From contig JAQVDS010000015.1 in NCBI GenBank assembly GCA_028697715.1, positions 1 through 63,208 of the forward strand: DNA of 63,208 nt, given 5' to 3'. This document shows, piece after piece, positions 50,966 through 59,594 of the stretch. Below the pieces are notes generated by a model, which searched no databases, was not told the DNA's origin, and was given only the letters and a program-made list of their open reading frames with translations. Each line of letters opens with the position of its first letter. The first letter of the stretch is position 1. Made by a program: the position numbers and the translations under genes. The DNA is from Acidithiobacillus sp. (GTDB lineage: Bacteria > Pseudomonadota > Gammaproteobacteria > Acidithiobacillales > Acidithiobacillaceae).

Positions 50966-52612
50966 CTACAATTCCAGACCCTTGCCCTTCTTCTTTTCCA
51001 CTTTCTTGGCGATATCCCACGCGGCCAACACGTCTTTCATCACGGGTTGCGAGAGATCAGCCGCGACTTTGCGCTTGTTGTCGATGACCGTACGCAGCGT
51101 GTCGTCGATCGTGTTTTCGAGCACCAGATACACCACATTCACGGCGTTTTTCTGCCCCATACGGTGAGCGCGGTCTTCCGCTTGGTCGAGATTCGCGGGC
51201 GTCCAGTCTTGTTCCACCATAAGAACGTCGCGCGCGGCGGTCAGGGTGATGCCCACACCGGCGGCTTTCAAAGAACAGATAGCGAACTGGATTTTCGGAT
51301 CATTCTGGAATGCCTGCACTGCCTGATCCCGCTTTTCCGCACTGTCATCACCAAAGATATGCACCGTCGGCACACCCAGGTCCCGCGCCTTTTGCAATAA
51401 GCCCTGCTGCACTTCCCGCAAATTCGCAAAGACGATGAGCTTTTCGCCAGACTCTGCAAAATCTTCGAGGAATTGCCCGGCAAGATCGATCTTGCCAAGA
51501 CCCACAGCGACCAGTTCATCAGTCATCGCTTTCAGGGCAGCACCTGGCACACCTGCCGTCCGCGCTATCTGATACTCTTCTTGGATCTCTTTGATCCGCG
51601 CACGAGTTTCGGCAGGGGCAGCGAATGTTAAGAATTGGCGCTGCTTGTCGGGAAGTTCGGTCAGCACTTGTGCTTTGTCGCGACGCAAATACACGCCATC
51701 CCGCAGGCGCTGGTTCAACTCTTCGATATTCGTAGCCCCGTCCGCCGTGAAACCGTATTTGCCCTGCTTTCCGCCACAATAACGAGTAGCAAACGCGAAG
51801 AAATTGCCTAGCGGTTTGCCTTGTCCCGTCACATCCAGCACTTCGAGCTGTGCGAACAAATCTTTGGGTTTGTTCGTCACTGGCGTACCAGAGAGCAACA
51901 GGCGACGCGGCGCAGCTTTGGCAATCTCGGTAATTTCCGCTGTGCGCTTCGCTTTGTGGTTTTTCATGTAGTGTGCTTCATCGCACACGACTTGGGCAAA
52001 GCGCTTTCCGGCAGCGGCTTTTCCTGCCAGCGAATAGCTTGCGACCACAATATCGGCTTGCGGGTCAATCGTGTCTTTCCCCGACTTGATAATCTGCACC
52101 TTTTTGTCCGGCAGCCAGGTATTTGCTTCCCGTTTCCAGTTACCAACGACAACCGCAGGGCAGACGATCAGGGCAGGATAGGCTTGCTCTTGGTGAATCG
52201 CAGCCAAGGCCGTGATGGTTTTGCCCAGTCCCATCTCATCGCCAATATAGGCCCGGTTTTTTGCGTGTCCCGTGATGAACTCGACACCTGCCATCTGGTA
52301 GGGCCGCAGCGTGCCGGAAAGACCCTCACGCAACTGGAAAGACTCGCTGGCAGTAAATGCTTGACTCGCTTCCACTGCTGCTGCCCGTCGTTGCTGCACC
52401 CGCTGCAAGATGTCCCGGACTTCGCGAAACCGGTTCATATTGCTGCGAATCTTCTCGATGTTCTTGTCGGTCACTGGGACCAGCCACGACCGCGTATTTT
52501 TGTCGTACTGCCGACCGTCGAACGTGCTTTTCACAAAAGCAAGGTCGTCTACGTTGTACGGAAACGACATGCGCAGCCGATGGTCCGGGGTCTCTTGCAA
52601 TGCAATCGTCAT
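50966..52612 (-). CDS. SNF2-family helicase with HARP-like N-terminus
   Basis: Motif I is GDEMGLGKT (near residue 125), motif II DEAHYMKN, with VASYSLAG, LLLSGTPVTN, and in the second RecA fold ICSLKAAGVGITLTAA and EDRAHRMGQ. The first 60 residues (FPYNVDDLAFVKSTFDGRQY) look like the HARP domain of SMARCAL1, which re-anneals DNA strands at forks. At 548 residues it is a compact form. It probably remodels single-stranded or branched DNA of the element during transfer or replication, an inference from its operon. Confidence 0.9.
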   Translation of the reverse strand: MTIALQETPDHRLRMSFPYNVDDLAFVKSTFDGRQYDKNTRSWLVPVTDKNIEKIRSNMNRFREVRDILQRVQQRRAAAVEASQAFTASESFQLREGLSGTLRPYQMAGVEFITGHAKNRAYIGDEMGLGKTITALAAIHQEQAYPALIVCPAVVVGNWKREANTWLPDKKVQIIKSGKDTIDPQADIVVASYSLAGKAAAGKRFAQVVCDEAHYMKNHKAKRTAEITEIAKAAPRRLLLSGTPVTNKPKDLFAQLEVLDVTGQGKPLGNFFAFATRYCGGKQGKYGFTADGATNIEELNQRLRDGVYLRRDKAQVLTELPDKQRQFLTFAAPAETRARIKEIQEEYQIARTAGVPGAALKAMTDELVAVGLGKIDLAGQFLEDFAESGEKLIVFANLREVQQGLLQKARDLGVPTVHIFGDDSAEKRDQAVQAFQNDPKIQFAICSLKAAGVGITLTAARDVLMVEQDWTPANLDQAEDRAHRMGQKNAVNVVYLVLENTIDDTLRTVIDNKRKVAADLSQPVMKDVLAAWDIAKKVEKKKGKGLEL

Positions 52613-52622
52613 TTTGCACCTC

Positions 52623-52859
52623 TCACTTAACAGAATCGGGTATGAACGCCGGGTACATTTTGATGCCGATCAGCCGAAACGGCAGCGCAATCAGCAGCAG
52701 CGGAAGGCCCGTCACGAAAAACAAAAACCAGAACAGCGGATAGAAGATCAGCCAGAGCTGCCCGCAAAAGCTGTATTCCGCCACTCGAACCGTCAAAACG
52801 CCTGCCCAGCCCATCTGAAAAAACGCAATCGCCAGACCCGCAATAAAATACCAGTTCAT
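52623..52859 (-). CDS. Small inner-membrane protein, 78 aa
   Basis: Three hydrophobic stretches (WYFIAGLAIAFFQMGWAGVL, LIFYPLFWFLFFVTGLPLLL and LIALPFRLIG) leave little soluble sequence. Encoded between the 90-aa gene and the helicase gene. No family recognised. It might be a transfer or entry-exclusion component. Confidence 0.55.
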   Translation of the reverse strand: MNWYFIAGLAIAFFQMGWAGVLTVRVAEYSFCGQLWLIFYPLFWFLFFVTGLPLLLIALPFRLIGIKMYPAFIPDSVK

Positions 52860-52923
52860 GTCCTTTCACCTCTCGCAATGTATTTCACCACCCTCTTGCA
52901 AATTCGCAAAATCGCGGTCCGTA

Positions 52924-52953
52924 CCCCCACTGCACCAGTCGGGAAGCGATATC
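52924..52953 (-). promoter_or_regulatory. Repeated element, class 2, after the 90-aa gene
   Basis: GGGAAGCGATATC at 52941-52953, preceded by CCCACTGCACC, almost as at 45728-45757. It overlaps the stop codon of the upstream gene and lies before the 78-aa gene. Confidence 0.55.
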
Positions 52954-53224
52954 AGGACAGCAGCCACTGGATGAGCGCCGATCGACTCGTAGACGCAGGC
53001 AGGCTACGCAGTACCCGCAGCGCTTCATCGGTTATGGCAATGCCAAAAGGCTCGTAAAAGGCTCTCGGCGACTGCCGCGCACGACGCAGGCCGTGGCTCG
53101 CCAGCGTTGCCGGTTCGATTTCCAGCAATCCGCTGTTCACCCGATCCGCGCGGGCGTCCGGGTCGTGAATGTAGATGTCCTGCATTTCTTCGCGCAGCAA
53201 CTTCGGATAGATGTAGCTTTTCAT
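52952..53224 (-). CDS. Hypothetical protein, 90 aa
   Basis: Start at ATG 53224 after AGGAAAG. Begins MKSYIYPKLLREEMQDIYIH and is mostly helical with many Arg residues. It follows trbI directly. Function unknown; perhaps a small regulator or transfer accessory. Confidence 0.55.
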   Translation of the reverse strand: MKSYIYPKLLREEMQDIYIHDPDARADRVNSGLLEIEPATLASHGLRRARQSPRAFYEPFGIAITDEALRVLRSLPASTSRSALIQWLLS

Positions 53225-53237
53225 AATAGGTCTTTCC

Positions 53238-54515
53238 TTACCCGTAAGGGTTTGCAATCGTTGGGCCTGCTGGTGCAGCGGGCGCAGCCGTGGCGAACTG
53301 GTTCCTATGCCGATAAGGGCCGGGGAATACCAGGTCTTTTGTGACCATCACGTTAAAGTCGTAGCCGGGCCGAATCGTGATGGTCGGCGCGATGTTGATG
53401 TCCCTCTGCATCATTTGCGCTTCCGCCTGCCCAAAGGTCTGGGCCAGGCTTTGCTCGCCATCTTGCAGCGCCATGTTGCCGGTGACGCCGGTAGTCGTCG
53501 TCTGTGTGCTGGTGGGACTCGCAATCGACATACCTACGTCGATGAGCGACAACAACAAAGCGTTTTTGAAGATCGTCCACGTGTGATCATCCACTTCGTC
53601 ATGAAAACCAGAATAGCCACGGCTATCTGCACCCGGCATTCCGCCTAGCTGCATATAGGTGCCATTTGGGAAGAGGATGCGAGTCCACGCAACGCCGACG
53701 CGCGTCTGCCCATCGAGAATTTTGCTGTCGTATGTGCCCACGAGTTTCGATCCAGCGGGAATCAACACATACGCCCCCGACACGCTGTTGTAGACGGGCT
53801 GGCTGACCACAGCGGTGATTTCGCCGGGCAAGCTGGATTTGATGCCGGTTTCGAGCGTCGCCGGAATCACCGTGCCTTGCAGCAATTCATAGGGGCTGAC
53901 CTCTTTGCGAACGAGGTGCGTGCTGTACACATTGCTTTTTGGCTTCGGCAGGGTCGCCGCCTGCTGCGCTTGGGCAGCCACCACAGGGGCAGCGGTCGCA
54001 CCTGTCGCACGGGTCGCACCCGTCGCACTGGGCGTCTGCCATGACATCATGCTGCTACCACCGGAAACTGCGGCTTGAAACGCTTGGTCCTGTGCTGATG
54101 GCTGGGCCGGTGCTGCTGGTGCCGCAGCAGGGGCAGGCGCTGCGGGTTGTGGCGTGACCGCAGCCTTTTTCGGTGCAGGTGGCACGCTGACCGCAGACGC
54201 AACTGGCGCGGTAGGCACTTCCGGTGTCGGGATACGATGCGGCACCCGGATCGCGATTGCGTGCGTTGCAGGCCGCACTTGTTCGTTTGCACCGCTGGCA
54301 GAGGGGCCGGTACTCACGTCATACGCAAAGTACGCCCCTGCGCCGATGACACCCACACCGATGAGTGCGGCAGTTACGATGGTGTTCTTCTTCAAGACCG
54401 TTGCCATGGCGCCGCCATCGCTTTTCAGGCTGCCAGAAATGGTGGTCGGCCCTGACGGCGCGGCTTCCTCGTCCGGCTGCTGCGGGTTTTTCTTCAGCTT
54501 GTCCAGAAATCCCAT
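53238..54515 (-). CDS. trbI: TrbI (VirB10-type) channel scaffold protein
   Basis: A single membrane span (near residue 45-65) is followed by a Pro/Ala-rich linker and the conserved beta-barrel domain: GTVIPATLETGIKSSLPGEI, TAVVSQPVYNSVSGAYVLIP, SKLVGTYDS and GRTRVGVAW-like GQTRVGVAWTRI. It links inner and outer membranes in the type IV secretion core. 425 residues is normal. It lies directly after trbG. Confidence 0.94.
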   Translation of the reverse strand: MGFLDKLKKNPQQPDEEAAPSGPTTISGSLKSDGGAMATVLKKNTIVTAALIGVGVIGAGAYFAYDVSTGPSASGANEQVRPATHAIAIRVPHRIPTPEVPTAPVASAVSVPPAPKKAAVTPQPAAPAPAAAPAAPAQPSAQDQAFQAAVSGGSSMMSWQTPSATGATRATGATAAPVVAAQAQQAATLPKPKSNVYSTHLVRKEVSPYELLQGTVIPATLETGIKSSLPGEITAVVSQPVYNSVSGAYVLIPAGSKLVGTYDSKILDGQTRVGVAWTRILFPNGTYMQLGGMPGADSRGYSGFHDEVDDHTWTIFKNALLLSLIDVGMSIASPTSTQTTTTGVTGNMALQDGEQSLAQTFGQAEAQMMQRDINIAPTITIRPGYDFNVMVTKDLVFPGPYRHRNQFATAAPAAPAGPTIANPYG

Positions 54516-54526
54516 ATCTGATCCCC

Positions 54527-55660
54527 TTAGTTGCTGCTTTCGCGGGTGATTTTCACGACTTTGCCGCTCGACCCTTTGCCCGCGATCAACAAGATTTTGT
54601 GGGGCAGCGAATCGACGATGTAGTACCCGTCGCGGAACTGCGCATTGATGATCGCGTTTTGCCCCGCACTGTTTTCCGCAAGAATCGACGGGATACCACC
54701 ATGACTTGCCTGATCCGGCTTGAACTGGATATACACATGCCCGTTATCCGAAAAGACACGCTCTGGCATGATCGAGTGGCAATCGCTGTTGCTGAACCAG
54801 CCACCGCCAGAGCAGCGCACTTTCCAGTTAAAATTGAGATCAGCCGCAGTAAGGCTTGGCAAAGTCGCTACCGTCTCGTCCGCCGCTTTTTGCTTTGCCG
54901 CAGACGCTTCGGATGCTTGCTGATTCCATGTAGTGATGTCATGACCCGGATAATAGAAGCCCAGCAGCGGGGTGTAGCGGCGCTGGTCAGAGGTCAACTC
55001 GATGACATAGTTCATCGGCTTTCCGCTGGCAGACGTGGCAGGAATCACGAGATCGGTATGCAATCCCTCAAACTTTGGCATCACGGTAAGCTCAGGCGTG
55101 TCCCCTGCCATGACCGTGTGTATCGACCATTCCGATGCCGGTGCGCCTGTTGCCATGGCGGGATGACAGCCAGGTTGCAACTGGATGATCGAAGTGTGCA
55201 TCGGCGCGGTAACAAGCGTTGGCAAGCTGTTGCCGTAGGCGTAGAGAATTTCCCCGCCAGAACCGGCAATGGGGGGCAGGCTCTGCAACTGTCCCGACTG
55301 ATACGCCGAAACCAATGCTTTCTGCATCGCCTGCAAAGACCGGCTCTGTATCCGCGCAGAGGGTGGTGCCGCGATGGTCTTTTGCCAGACCTGCGCTGAA
55401 TTGTCGCTGCTTGCCCCTGTCGCTTGGGCATTGTCGTCCAACTCGGCCTTTGGGGTAGTGCTAGCCCCGATAGCAGGAACAACGGGCGCGCTGTTTTGCG
55501 CCAGGTCCGGCTGCGACGGGACTGCTGGTGCCGTCCGCGACGGTGCCGGTGGCTGCACACCGCCTTCGGGTGGCAGACCCGGAACGACGCCTGCCATCGC
55601 CAGGGCAGGCAGGGCAAGGAACACTGCGGCAACGGTTGTTTTCAGAAAATACTGACGCAT
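54527..55660 (-). CDS. trbG: TrbG (VirB9-type) channel protein
   Basis: I chose ATG 55660 (MRQYFLKTTVAAVFLALPAL), which gives a signal peptide. A long Pro/Ala/Ser stretch is followed by the VirB9 core: TDLVIPATSASGKPMNYVIE, then the RCSGGGWFSNSDCHSIMPER with its Cys pair, and a C-terminal beta domain with QFRDGYYIVDSLPHKILLIA. It sits in the outer-membrane complex with TrbI. Confidence 0.9.
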   Translation of the reverse strand: MRQYFLKTTVAAVFLALPALAMAGVVPGLPPEGGVQPPAPSRTAPAVPSQPDLAQNSAPVVPAIGASTTPKAELDDNAQATGASSDNSAQVWQKTIAAPPSARIQSRSLQAMQKALVSAYQSGQLQSLPPIAGSGGEILYAYGNSLPTLVTAPMHTSIIQLQPGCHPAMATGAPASEWSIHTVMAGDTPELTVMPKFEGLHTDLVIPATSASGKPMNYVIELTSDQRRYTPLLGFYYPGHDITTWNQQASEASAAKQKAADETVATLPSLTAADLNFNWKVRCSGGGWFSNSDCHSIMPERVFSDNGHVYIQFKPDQASHGGIPSILAENSAGQNAIINAQFRDGYYIVDSLPHKILLIAGKGSSGKVVKITRESSN

Positions 55661-55676
55661 GACTCGATTCCCCCGA

Positions 55677-56354
55677 TTAAATCGTCTGATTCCAGTTAAA
55701 ACTTGTGATGTAGATGCCAAAGGGATTCCCGTTCAGCATTTTTGGGTTGCGCGAGGGCGGCGTCACGGCATATGTGATCGTGCCTTCCCAGTGCGTCTGT
55801 CCCCTGATGTTGCCGCCCTTGCCATACTGCGTTTCGGTCCATTGAATCTGGAACGTGCCACCTTTGGCGGTCAGCTTGCCTAGTGGCAGGGCGCTGGTGA
55901 TCGTCACCGTGCGTCCGCCCTGCTTATTCACGTAATCGCTGTACGGGTTGTGCCGACTGTAGTACGCATCCAACGCTGGCTGTGCGGTGCTCGCAATATA
56001 ATTGAAGCTGTCCAGATATTGCTGCTTTTCTGATGCAACGTCTGGCAAGCGACTACGGACCAGGCGCAGCCAGTGTGTCAGTACGTGTCTCACAATCGGC
56101 TGCTGGTACGTCCCGGCATTCACCGCCTGCGCAAGTCGCACCGACTGCCCAAGGTGATTCACCTCGACGACATACGGGATGACATGCACGCGGTCGGCCT
56201 CGTAGACCATGCCTGCCCCGAACAGCCCGGCGATGGCGAGGGACCCAAAAGCCATCATGCGCCAATTCTTTGCGCTCGCTATGTAATCGCCATACCGTTC
56301 CAGCCATTCCCGCCGCGCCGCAAGGTATCGATCTTTACTGTCTGACTCTGCCAT
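55677..56354 (-). CDS. trbF: TrbF (VirB8-type) inner-membrane protein
   Basis: The 225-residue sequence has a short cytoplasmic head (YLAARREWLERYGDYIASAKNW, cut here), one membrane span (MAFGSLAIAGLFGAGMVYEA), and a periplasmic domain with VEVNHLGQSVRLAQA and the beta sheet of VirB8 proteins. It is 16 nt before trbG and has a class 1 element 30 nt before its start. Confidence 0.92.
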   Translation of the reverse strand: MAESDSKDRYLAARREWLERYGDYIASAKNWRMMAFGSLAIAGLFGAGMVYEADRVHVIPYVVEVNHLGQSVRLAQAVNAGTYQQPIVRHVLTHWLRLVRSRLPDVASEKQQYLDSFNYIASTAQPALDAYYSRHNPYSDYVNKQGGRTVTITSALPLGKLTAKGGTFQIQWTETQYGKGGNIRGQTHWEGTITYAVTPPSRNPKMLNGNPFGIYITSFNWNQTI

Positions 56355-56383
56355 TTTGCTGGTTCCTCATGTGTTCCTGTTGT

Positions 56384-56411
56384 GGTATAGCGTTGCCAAT
56401 TTCGGGATAGG
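56384..56411 (-). promoter_or_regulatory. Repeated element, class 1, before trbF
   Basis: GGTATAGC, 12 bases, GGGATAGG on the plus strand; 30 nt before the start codon. It fills the gap between trbL and trbF. Confidence 0.6.
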
Positions 56412-58424
56412 TCAATCCTGAATATGCTTCACGCCCAGACTTGGTGCCTGCACGCCCGCGCTCGATGGGCTACCGATGTTCAGATTGTCATGTGCGCTGT
56501 GCAGTGCTTCGCTGGTTTTCTCGAACACGTCTTTCCCTTTCTGCAAGATGCTCTGCGGCGCTTCTGTTCCCGACGATCCCGCAGACTGGGCGGGGGTATC
56601 GTTCGGTGCCGCAGGACGGTGATCTACGGTGTCAGCAGAAGCGGGATTGCCGGACGGGGCTGGACCACTGGCAGGCGCGGGATTGCCCTGTGCCGTCTGG
56701 CCCACGGGCGCACTAGAGGGTGCAGATGGATGCATGGGCGCTTGTCCTGCGGGGGCTTGCCCCGACGGGGCTTGACTTACTGGCGTCTGACCACCAGTCG
56801 GCGCAGGACTGCCCGGTGCCGTCTGGTCCACCATCGCACTGTCTGGTGCAGACTGACGCACTGGCGCTTGTCCCGCTTCCGGCGCTGGAACGGTGGACGG
56901 CGCGGCAGACTGGGCGGGTGCCTCGTTCGGCGCTGCTGGACGATGATCTACGGTGTCAGTGGATGCCGAATTGCCAGAGGGCGTCTGCCCTGATGTGGCT
57001 TGCCCCGCTGGGGCTTGACCACTGGCAGGTGCTTGGCCTGTGGAAGATGTAGCCTTGCTATCCGTAGAAGGCGCGGCTTGCGTATCGGATGCCGCTTGAC
57101 CAGTAGGTGCAGACTGCGATTCAGAAGCAGCCCGAACACTGGATGTGGCAGTCTGACCAGCAGGGGGCCGCACACCCGATGGTTCAGCCTGTCCCGACGC
57201 CTGTGGGGGCTGCACACCCGCAGGTTCCGACTGCCCAGCAGAAGCAGGGGGCTGTCCCGCAGCCGGTGGCTGCACACCCGCAGGCTTTGGCGAGTCTGCG
57301 GCACTTGCGCTGAGACTGCCAACACCGCTACCAGCACCTTCGGCTTCCCCCAGCGCACCCGCTGCACCCGCCCCCTCGGCGGCTAGTGCTGCGCCGCCAG
57401 TGGCAACTGCAGCGGTAGCCGCAGCCGCAGCAATCATGCCGCCTTTTACGGCAGAGTAGAGTTCACCACCGGAAAGAGTGGACTGTCCGGACAGAATGCT
57501 GTTCGCAAAGCCGGGCAGCTTTTTCGTGAGCCATGCAATCAGCAAGGCGAGGATGAGAACGATGCCGTATGCCTCTAGACCTGCGTTGCCGTTGAGTAGC
57601 GTGCTTTTAATGAGTGGATTGACCTGCCATTCGATAAAAGACGCCCAGAGGGTGAGGATCATGAAGCGCACGCCTACGGCCAAGGCATACTGCATGTACG
57701 ACTCGACAAACCGAGCGGTCCAGCGCGCGCCACCAAAGCCCAGCATAATCACGCCAACCGAAAGCACAATCATACCTTCGAGCTGCACCGCGACCAGTTC
57801 GAGCACAACATATATGAATGAGAGCAGCAAAATGAATCCGACGATTAACCCGGCAATCAGACTGACACCCAGTGACGTTGAGACCGCCGCAGAAGCCGCA
57901 TTCCCCAGCGCGCTGGCGGCACCACTCAAATTGAGATTCCAAAGATCAGAAAGCGCTGTCCCTGTGTCATGTACCGTAGATACAGGACCACCCTCGACAC
58001 AGAGTACAAACGCGCGAATGCCGGTCATCGCAATGTTACTGACTGTTGTGATTGGCTCGCCACCCGCGCTTGTCGCGACATTTTTGAAGCCACCGATAAT
58101 CCACGGCACCCACTTCGACGAGTATTCCAGCACGGTGTAGAAAAACCCGATCGTTATCAGCTTCTTCACAAACGAAGTGAAAATATCGTGAACGTCTTTC
58201 CCGCTGATGAGCCACGTCACCACCAGCCATACGATTTCAATGCCGAAAAGCGCCCCAAAGAGGCCAAGCGCGTCGGTGAATATCGCTTGATACCAGCCTT
58301 GCGTTGTGCTTTGGAACGTCTGCATGATCGTGCTGAGTCCCACGGACGTACTCGCGTGGGCCGCAACCGGCAGCAGGAACAGCGATACCAGCAAATAGAA
58401 GCGTTTTCTCAGCAGTGCGTTCAT
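56412..58424 (-). CDS. trbL: TrbL (VirB6-type) inner-membrane protein with repeat tail
   Basis: I chose ATG 58424 (MNALLRKRFYLLVSLF). The first 330 or so residues hold several hydrophobic segments (YQAIFTDALGLFGALFGIEI and others), the TrbL/VirB6 core that forms the inner-membrane passage. The last 300 residues are Pro/Ala/Gln/Ser-rich, with a repeat: DTVDHRPAAPNEAPAQSA and DTVDHRPAAPNDTPAQSA. The tail is longer than in most members and probably extends into the cytoplasm or periplasm. Confidence 0.9.
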   Translation of the reverse strand: MNALLRKRFYLLVSLFLLPVAAHASTSVGLSTIMQTFQSTTQGWYQAIFTDALGLFGALFGIEIVWLVVTWLISGKDVHDIFTSFVKKLITIGFFYTVLEYSSKWVPWIIGGFKNVATSAGGEPITTVSNIAMTGIRAFVLCVEGGPVSTVHDTGTALSDLWNLNLSGAASALGNAASAAVSTSLGVSLIAGLIVGFILLLSFIYVVLELVAVQLEGMIVLSVGVIMLGFGGARWTARFVESYMQYALAVGVRFMILTLWASFIEWQVNPLIKSTLLNGNAGLEAYGIVLILALLIAWLTKKLPGFANSILSGQSTLSGGELYSAVKGGMIAAAAATAAVATGGAALAAEGAGAAGALGEAEGAGSGVGSLSASAADSPKPAGVQPPAAGQPPASAGQSEPAGVQPPQASGQAEPSGVRPPAGQTATSSVRAASESQSAPTGQAASDTQAAPSTDSKATSSTGQAPASGQAPAGQATSGQTPSGNSASTDTVDHRPAAPNEAPAQSAAPSTVPAPEAGQAPVRQSAPDSAMVDQTAPGSPAPTGGQTPVSQAPSGQAPAGQAPMHPSAPSSAPVGQTAQGNPAPASGPAPSGNPASADTVDHRPAAPNDTPAQSAGSSGTEAPQSILQKGKDVFEKTSEALHSAHDNLNIGSPSSAGVQAPSLGVKHIQD

Positions 58425-58477
58425 TACGTGAATCCTCAAGCAAACAAAAACAGGGGCAGCCTTCATGCCGTCCCTGT

Positions 58478-58505
58478 GGTATAGCGAACGTCTTTTGTGG
58501 ATGGA
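58478..58505 (-). promoter_or_regulatory. Repeated element, class 1, before trbL
   Basis: GGTATAGC, 12 bases, TGGATGGA on the plus strand; the second half is the poorest of the set. 54 nt before the start codon. Confidence 0.45.
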
Positions 58506-58508
58506 AAC

Positions 58509-58781
58509 TTACTGCTTCGGCGGCTTGCCGTAGCCAGACAAGCTGAAGTCGGCAAGCGATGGCGCATTACTCGTCAGCGGCCCGCCAGACAGCAGATGTT
58601 GCTGTGCATTTTCGCTGGCCTGCTGCGTCGCTGTGAGCTTTGCAGGCTTTGCGGGGGCTGTAACCTTGGGCTTGGGCGGCTGCGCGTGCTGGGACGAACA
58701 GCCTGCCAGGGCAAGGATGACGATGGGCATCAGCAGGGCTGCGACAAACACGGGTAAGTTGAAGCTGAACTGACTTTTCAT
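58509..58781 (-). CDS. TrbK-like lipoprotein, 90 aa
   Basis: The start MKSQFSFNLPVFVAALLMP and the lipobox LALAGCSS give a lipoprotein with a Pro/Lys-rich neck (PPKPKVTAPAKPAKLT) and a helix. Its position between trbJ and trbL is that of trbK, the entry-exclusion lipoprotein of IncP-type systems. Its C-terminal end (LLSGGPLTSNAPSLADFSLS) is nearly identical to the end of the trbJ product, an unusual sharing. Weak match otherwise. Confidence 0.7.
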   Translation of the reverse strand: MKSQFSFNLPVFVAALLMPIVILALAGCSSQHAQPPKPKVTAPAKPAKLTATQQASENAQQHLLSGGPLTSNAPSLADFSLSGYGKPPKQ

Positions 58782-58824
58782 GGCAAATCCTCGATGTGGG
58801 CAATAACCAATCCCTGCGCACAGC

Positions 58825-58837
58825 AGGAAGCGATATC
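58825..58837 (-). promoter_or_regulatory. Repeated element, class 2, after trbJ
   Basis: AGGAAGCGATATC on the plus strand, overlapping the trbJ stop, upstream of the lipoprotein gene (44 nt). Confidence 0.5.
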
Positions 58838-59594
58838 AATAGCCCGACAGACTGTAGTCGGCCAAGGATGGCGCATTGCTCGTCAGCGGCCCGCCAGACA
58901 ACTGGTTTTTCAGTGAGTTTTCGCTGGCCTGCATGTTCGCGTTTTGCTTTGCGACCTGCGCTTTCTTGTACGCCGCATTCATAGCTTCCTCAGACGACGC
59001 TACTTGATAGAGCTGCGTCAGATCAGAGACTGCCGCTTGCCCAACGGTGACACCCGCTTGCAAGATTGCATTGCGGCTCTGCGGGTTCTGCATCGCTTGC
59101 GATACTTCCTGCATCGCCTGCTGCTGTGTCGTGAAGTTCGTGGGATTCAGATTCGCCGCCTGCAATGCGGTGTTGATCGCATTGTTCAGTCCGCTCGTGA
59201 TGCTGCTGTATTTCTGCGTGTACTGCGCTGTGATCTGCGGGTTGAACGAAACGTTCAGATTCTGAAATTGATTCGCAATGTTCTGCCCCGCCGTGCCCAG
59301 CGCTTGCGCTTGCTGCACAAGACCGTAGAGCTGGTCAATCGGCTGCAACACTTCGTTCAGCATCGTCTGGGGAAGCGTAGTCATATTTTGGACCATGTTT
59401 TCGTACTGCTGAATTTCCTGGACCAGTTGCTGCGCTTCGGTGATTTTCGATTGCACTAGCGTGACTTCTTGCGTGATCTGTTCCGGCAGCGTCGCCCCGC
59501 CGGTCATCGCACCGCCTGCGCAGGCGATACCCGGCAGTGCTGCGCCCGCCATCGCGAGAATGACTGCCTGTACTACCCTTTTCCGGTTCTTCAT
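58836..59594 (-). CDS. trbJ: TrbJ (VirB5-type) exported protein
   Basis: A signal peptide (MAGAALPGIACAGG) precedes long helices with LVQSKITEAQQLVQEIQQYE and NMVQNMTTLPQTMLNEVLQP, typical of TrbJ. The 252-residue protein is secreted to the periplasm and pilus tip. Its start overlaps the upstream gene by 4 nt. The C-terminus ends LSGGPLTSNAPSLADYSLSG, shared with the downstream lipoprotein. Confidence 0.88.
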   Translation of the reverse strand: MKNRKRVVQAVILAMAGAALPGIACAGGAMTGGATLPEQITQEVTLVQSKITEAQQLVQEIQQYENMVQNMTTLPQTMLNEVLQPIDQLYGLVQQAQALGTAGQNIANQFQNLNVSFNPQITAQYTQKYSSITSGLNNAINTALQAANLNPTNFTTQQQAMQEVSQAMQNPQSRNAILQAGVTVGQAAVSDLTQLYQVASSEEAMNAAYKKAQVAKQNANMQASENSLKNQLSGGPLTSNAPSLADYSLSGY

